Source: Tannerellaceae bacterium (GTDB lineage Bacteria; Bacteroidota; Bacteroidia; Bacteroidales; Tannerellaceae). From it: 8,793 nucleotides of DNA. The stretch spans positions 1-8,793 of the forward strand of contig JAISMW010000025.1 of NCBI GenBank assembly GCA_031276545.1, given 5' to 3'. The translations under genes were made by a program, and so were the position numbers. The notes under the pieces were generated by a model that did no database searches, was not told the DNA's origin, and was given only the letters and a program-made list of their open reading frames with translations. Below, piece after piece: positions 5,819 through 8,793 of this stretch. Numbering within the stretch: position 1 is the stretch's first letter; every line of letters starts with the position of its first letter.

Positions 5819-7729
5819 TCAAGTTGTCATGATTAATTGCCCTGTTCTGTTCAGGTATTCTTCTTCCATAAAGCTGATAAAGGCATTGTTCACCATACGT
5901 GCGCCGCCGGGGGTGGGATAGTCGCCGGAGAAGTACCAGTCGCCCGTATGGTTCGGGCAGGCGGCGTGCAGTCCTTCCAGCGTTTGATACACGATTTCCA
6001 CTCTGGCTCTCGTGGATTGGGTGGTGAGCAGGGATACCATTCTGGCTGATATTTCTTCGTCGGAGAACGGGGCGTATATTTCTTTCACAAAGTTCACTAT
6101 TGTATGGCCGGGATGCCGGTGCTGCTGTTTGGCTTTCCGGTAAGCCTCCTTGATAACGCCCGTCATTCCTCTCTCTTCCAGCAGGGCCATGGCGGCTTTA
6201 AAGGCAATAAATTCGTTCATCCGAGACATGTCGATACCGTAGTAATCGGGGTATCTCACCTGCGGAGACGAGGATACTATCACGATCTTCTTCGGCTCCA
6301 GCCTGTCCAGGATGCTGATGATGCTTTGCCGGAGCGTGGTGCCGCGTACGATGCTGTCGTCTATCACCACCAGGTTGTCTATACCGGGCCTTATGCTTCC
6401 GTAGGTAATATCGTATACGTGCGCCGCCAGGTCGTTCCGGCTGTTGCCTTCGGCGATAAACGTGCGCAGTTTGATATCCTTTATCGCCACTTTTTCCGTC
6501 CGGATGCGCATGGAAAGGATTTTCTCCAGTCCTTCTTCATCTTTCCAGGTATTCCGGTCGGCTATCCAGTCTTTCTTTTTCCTGTTCAGGTAATTGTTCA
6601 GTCCTTCCTGAAGCCCGAAGTAGGCCACTTCGGCCGTATTGGGGATGAAGGAGAAAACGGTATGGTTCAGGTCGTAGTCTACGGCCTTCAGGATCGGATG
6701 CACCAGGTTTTCCCCCAACTGCTTTCTTTCCTTGTAGATTTCGGCGTCGCTGCCGCGCGAAAAGTAGATGCGTTCAAACGAGCAGGCTTTCAGTGCCTTC
6801 GGCGGCACGATTTGCACCGTCCGCGCTTGTCCGCCTTTGCTCACCAGCAGCGCTTCGCCGGGTTTCAGTTCTTTCACACCGGAAAAGGGTACGTTCATGG
6901 CCGTCTGTATCACGGGGCGTTCGGAGGCCATCACGGCCACTTCGCCGTCCACGTAATAAAAGGCCGGGCGGATGCCCCAGGGATCGCGCACGCAAAAGGA
7001 TTCGCCGCTTCCCGTAATGCCGCTGATTACGAAACCGCCGTCCCATAGGGGCGTACATTTCTTCAGGACGTTCGACAGGTCTACCCTCTCTTCTATCGCG
7101 CGGGTGATGTCCATCCCCGTCAGGCCTTCGTCTTCGCATTGCCGGTAGAGGCGTTCCACTTCGCGATCCAGGCGATGCCCCATCTGTTCGAGCATGATGT
7201 AGGCGTCGCCATACAGCCGGGGATGCTGCCCGATGGAGGTAATCTCGCGAAACACCTCGTCCACATTGGTCAGGTTGAAATTGCCGCATATCGCCAGGTT
7301 TCTTGCGCGCCAGTTGTTGCGCCTCAGAAACGGGTGGATATAAGAAATACCGGATTTACCGGTAGTACTGTATCGCAAATGTCCCATATAAAGTTCGCCG
7401 GCGAACGGGAGTTGTTCCTTTGCGAAGTAAGGATCCTGTATGTTTTCCTGGGGTATGCCTGCGTAGTGGCTGTGCACGGCGGCAAATATATCGGTAATGG
7501 CATCCGTACCTATAGCCCGCTCTCGGAACATATACTCTTCGCCGGCGTTCACTTCCAGCTTTACACATGCCAGGCCGGCGCCTTCCTGTCCGCGGTTGTG
7601 CTGTTTTTCCATCAGCAGGTAGAGTTTGTTCAACCCGTACATCCAAGTCCCATATTTTTCGTGATAATATTCCAGTGGTTTCAGTAGCCTGATCATGGCA
7701 ATTCCGCACTCGTGCTTTAGCTCTTCCAT
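5819..7729 (-). CDS. Divergent PurF-family amidophosphoribosyltransferase-like protein
   Basis: A 636-residue protein, longer than usual PurF (about 470-510). Residues 8-270 are a class II amidotransferase: Cys8 is the likely N-terminal nucleophile after removal of a 7-residue leader (MEELKHE), followed by QHNRGQEGAG (43-52), GHLRYSTTG (116-124) and GNFNLTN (149-155). The C-terminal half is a phosphoribosyltransferase fold with the PRPP motif VVIDDSIVRGTT (454-465). Family PurF converts PRPP and glutamine to phosphoribosylamine, the first purine step. Oddities: usual PDSG reads PNTA (363-366), the flexible-loop region KNRYVGRTFI is altered and preceded by an insert (about 375-420), and three of the four Fe-S cysteines of the Bacillus type are missing (Asp at YPDYYGID, no CxxC; Cys316 in CSFERIYFSRG remains). 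It may be the working PurF, a regulated variant or a related enzyme. It is the first gene of an operon with the CarA-CarB gene, 14 bases away. As I recall, Bacteroides has a similar gene beside carA and carB. Confidence 0.85.
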   Translation of the reverse strand: MEELKHECGIAMIRLLKPLEYYHEKYGTWMYGLNKLYLLMEKQHNRGQEGAGLACVKLEVNAGEEYMFRERAIGTDAITDIFAAVHSHYAGIPQENIQDPYFAKEQLPFAGELYMGHLRYSTTGKSGISYIHPFLRRNNWRARNLAICGNFNLTNVDEVFREITSIGQHPRLYGDAYIMLEQMGHRLDREVERLYRQCEDEGLTGMDITRAIEERVDLSNVLKKCTPLWDGGFVISGITGSGESFCVRDPWGIRPAFYYVDGEVAVMASERPVIQTAMNVPFSGVKELKPGEALLVSKGGQARTVQIVPPKALKACSFERIYFSRGSDAEIYKERKQLGENLVHPILKAVDYDLNHTVFSFIPNTAEVAYFGLQEGLNNYLNRKKKDWIADRNTWKDEEGLEKILSMRIRTEKVAIKDIKLRTFIAEGNSRNDLAAHVYDITYGSIRPGIDNLVVIDDSIVRGTTLRQSIISILDRLEPKKIVIVSSSPQVRYPDYYGIDMSRMNEFIAFKAAMALLEERGMTGVIKEAYRKAKQQHRHPGHTIVNFVKEIYAPFSDEEISARMVSLLTTQSTRARVEIVYQTLEGLHAACPNHTGDWYFSGDYPTPGGARMVNNAFISFMEEEYLNRTGQLIMTT

Positions 7730-7754
7730 TCTTGATGCTTGTATTTTTGTCGCG

Positions 7755-7786
7755 CAAAGATAGAGGATTCACCGTAATCATACAAA
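7755..7786 (-). promoter_or_regulatory. Bacteroidota-type promoter of the purF-like/carAB operon
   Basis: Minus strand: TTTG (7783-7786), 20-base spacer, TATCTTTG (7755-7762). Both boxes match the Bacteroidota primary sigma consensus (TTTG, 19-21 bases, TAnnTTTG) exactly. Transcription would start about 7748, about 20 bases before the ATG at 7727-7729. With so short a leader there is no room for a riboswitch or attenuator, so control, if any, would be by a protein at or upstream of the promoter. Confidence 0.75.
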
Positions 7787-7841
7787 TCACAGTTCGGGGC
7801 AAACACATTTAAGAACAAAGCAATTGATTCGTAACGAAATA

Positions 7842-7897
7842 AAAATCTGTGTTCATCCGTAAAGTCTGCCTTCATCTGCCTCATCTGCGTGCTGAGG
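7842..7897. repeat. Degenerate short-period intergenic repeat
   Basis: On the minus strand the units run GCAGATGAG, GCAGATGAAG, GCAGACTTTAC, GGATGAAC, ACAGATTTTT, i.e. variants of (g)GCAGATGA at a period of about 9-10 bases. From memory, such CGCAGAT/CACAGAT/CACGGAT arrays are a widespread degenerate repeat in intergenic DNA of Bacteroidota and some other bacteria. It lies between the terminator of the small membrane protein gene and the promoter of the operon, about 55 bases upstream of the -33 box. No function is known to me. Confidence 0.45.
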
Positions 7898-7945
7898 GAT
7901 ACGAAATAGTCAGTTAGTCCCCGCATTGTCCCATGCTCGGCAACG

Positions 7946-7983
7946 AAAAAACGGCAAATCCGTATCCAACGAACCCGCCGTTT
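7946..7983 (-). terminator. Rho-independent terminator of the small membrane protein gene
   Basis: Minus strand: AAACGGC (7977-7983) pairs with GCCGTTT (7949-7955). Inside, GGUUCG can pair with CGGAUU (with G:U pairs) around a 7-base loop, lengthening the stem. A run of six T (7946-7951, partly in the stem) follows. It lies about 50 bases after the stop at 8033-8035, which fits the end of that transcript and separates it from the operon to the left. Confidence 0.6.
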
Positions 7984-8032
7984 CACCCGGAACAGTTTCC
8001 GAGCCGTAAGCCGCTTTTCTCCTCTTCTCCGT

Positions 8033-8485
8033 TTACTCTGCGGCATTGACCGGCTCTTCCGGCTCTTTTTTCTTCTTTCCCACCGAACCCCAGATGATGA
8101 ACAGGATGACAGCAATCCAGATTAGCTTCCCACCTATCCTGTTCCAGAAAGAAATGGAGGGGGCAGATTTCGTGTCAATCCCGTATTTCTCCGAAATAGA
8201 TTCCAAATCTTCTTCCGATAAGGAATAAGCCGTGTCGCCGTCGTCGCACACGAGCACATATTCGGTGGTTCCGTAATTCCAGATCGGGATCCAGAATATA
8301 GAAAACTGATCATAAGCGATACCGAAATTCACATGTTCTCCTTCCACCGTTTCATCGGCAGGCAGCTCCTGTACCGTTTCAAAATGAGGGCCGGTACTGT
8401 AAATGATTACTCCTCTGGCGGAAACCGTTGTTGCACAGAAAACAAAAGAGATAAATAAACCCAATGTCAATACTACGTTTTTCAT
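8033..8485 (-). CDS. Small signal-peptide protein with one C-terminal membrane segment, unknown function
   Basis: A 150-residue protein that I do not recognise as a named family. Residues 1-23 look like a Sec signal peptide: MKN, hydrophobic core VVLTLGLFISFVFC, then a likely signal peptidase I site at VSA|RG. The Cys at 17 is not in a normal lipobox, so a lipoprotein is unlikely. Residues 24-118 would be periplasmic, with an aromatic stretch FSIFWIPIWNYG (61-72) and an acidic DDGDTAYSLSEEDLESISEKYGI segment. Residues 120-134 (KLIWIAVILFIIWGS) are a membrane helix, followed by KKKK and an acidic tail, giving a type I topology with the tail in the cytoplasm. From memory, similar small proteins occur in Bacteroides genomes without known role. 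ATG at 8483-8485 is chosen since it gives the intact signal peptide. The gene has its own promoter (8546-8576) and terminator (7946-7983), so it appears to be a single-gene unit. Confidence 0.85.
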   Translation of the reverse strand: MKNVVLTLGLFISFVFCATTVSARGVIIYSTGPHFETVQELPADETVEGEHVNFGIAYDQFSIFWIPIWNYGTTEYVLVCDDGDTAYSLSEEDLESISEKYGIDTKSAPSISFWNRIGGKLIWIAVILFIIWGSVGKKKKEPEEPVNAAE

Positions 8486-8545
8486 ACGATTAAAATTAAA
8501 TTGTTATTAAATGCATGGATGATTATATAATATAATAAAACTTCA

Positions 8546-8576
8546 CAAAGGTATATAAAGTCAGGACATGTACAAG
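8546..8576 (-). promoter_or_regulatory. Bacteroidota-type promoter of the small membrane protein gene
   Basis: Minus strand: CTTG (8573-8576), 19-base spacer, TACCTTTG (8546-8553). The -7 box is a full match to TAnnTTTG; the -33 box has one mismatch. The start of transcription would be near 8539, giving an AT-rich leader of about 54 bases to the ATG at 8485. Confidence 0.55.
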
Positions 8577-8582
8577 AGTAAA

Positions 8583-8599
8583 CAAACCCGGCCGGTTTG
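8583..8599. repeat. Small GC-rich inverted repeat upstream of the promoter
   Basis: A perfect 6-bp inverted repeat, caaacc / ggtttg, with the 5-base centre cggcc, stands out in otherwise AT-rich DNA. It lies 6 bases upstream of the -33 box of the small membrane protein gene. It could be an operator, or a weak terminator for minus-strand transcription entering from the right (TTTACTC follows on that strand). Neither is shown. Confidence 0.4.
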
Positions 8600-8623
8600 C
8601 ACGAATTTGTTCCTATCTTTCCT

Positions 8624-8761
8624 CTATAATTCTTCTACTGTTAGCGTAGTATATGTTGGTCTTGTGCAATGACAGTTGGCAATAAGGCAAATAAATTCTA
8701 TCTCACCCTTTTTGAAAGAATGAGTTATAGAAGTGTAATACTGACTTTCCTCTTCAAGCTC
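8624..8761 (-). other. Orphan open frame, possible gene remnant
   Basis: A 45-codon open stretch on the minus strand (stop TAG at 8624-8626, upstream stop TAA at 8762-8764) reads ELEEESQYYTS...FKKGEIEFICLIANCHC...TLTVEEL. It has no ATG, GTG or TTG that would open it as a full gene. It ends in a plausible gene tail 47 bases before the -33 box of the small membrane protein gene. Just upstream another minus frame is open to the window edge (AVFLACESKLRA then stop), so a single frameshift near 8755-8765 could join them. It could be the decayed end of a gene from the right, or chance. The rest of 8486-8793 shows no other gene. Confidence 0.2.
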
Positions 8762-8793
8762 TTAGCTTAGACTCACATGCTAAAAAGACAGCA

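Noticed and set aside
6104..7048. Plus-strand open frame of 314 codons opposite the PurF-like gene
   Set aside because: Antisense shadow, low-complexity translation rich in His, Gly and Val.
7828..7838. Small palindrome TTCGT-A-ACGAA about 42 bases upstream of the operon -33 box
   Set aside because: Could be an operator, but it is only 11 bases, single copy in the region and matches no regulator site I can name.
7717..8115. Minus-strand open frame of 132 codons across the intergenic region
   Set aside because: It overlaps the end of the small membrane protein gene and the start of the PurF-like gene in another frame, runs through the terminator and the promoter, and its Arg/Lys/Ser-rich start is unlike a real protein.
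8666..8770. Plus-strand 33-codon frame starting at an ATG (MTVGNKANKFYL...)
   Set aside because: No promoter or ribosome-binding context, very short, and overlapping the opposite-strand frame; not enough to call a gene.

Overview
The window looks like chromosomal DNA from a member of the Bacteroidota, probably a gut-type Bacteroidales. The grounds are three minus-strand promoters of the TTTG / TAnnTTTG type at correct spacing, start sites without clear Shine-Dalgarno sequences, and protein types characteristic of the group (a carbamoyl-phosphate synthase with CPS1/CAD-like motifs, a long divergent PurF homologue, a short Crp/Fnr-type regulator, and a small secreted/membrane protein). Apart from a gene end at the left edge, every confident gene is on the minus strand.

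Layout, left to right. (1) Bases 1-357 are the C-terminal end of a GC-rich plus-strand gene for a beta-rich Bacteroidota protein that enters from outside. (2) Bases 360-672 hold no gene. They contain a heptamer-built inverted repeat, a strong minus-strand terminator, a weaker hairpin with a U tract, and two perfect FNR-type palindromes (TTGAT-N4-ATCAA) at the 3' end of the next gene. (3) 673-1266 (minus) is a Crp/Fnr-family regulator with its own promoter. (4) 1410-5804 (minus) is a single 1464-residue carbamoyl-phosphate synthase in which the CarA and CarB parts are joined in one reading frame. (5) 5819-7729 (minus) is a divergent amidophosphoribosyltransferase-like protein, 14 bases upstream of the CarA-CarB gene and sharing its promoter. 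(6) 7730-8032 holds that promoter, a degenerate short-period repeat and the terminator of the next gene. (7) 8033-8485 (minus) is a small protein with a signal peptide and one C-terminal membrane segment. (8) 8486-8793 holds its promoter, a small inverted repeat and an orphan open frame.

Biologically the core is a two-gene nucleotide-synthesis operon. Both enzymes take the amide nitrogen of glutamine, one through a class II (N-terminal Cys) and the other through a class I (Cys-His-Glu) amidotransferase domain. They feed the first steps of purine synthesis (if the PurF homologue has the classical activity) and of pyrimidine/arginine synthesis. The points most worth a second look are the true in-frame CarA-CarB fusion, the PurF homologue that lacks most of the Fe-S ligands and the usual PRPP flexible-loop sequence, and the paired FNR-type palindromes beside a Crp/Fnr gene. 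I found no CRISPR array, tRNA, rRNA, integrase, transposase or defence system.
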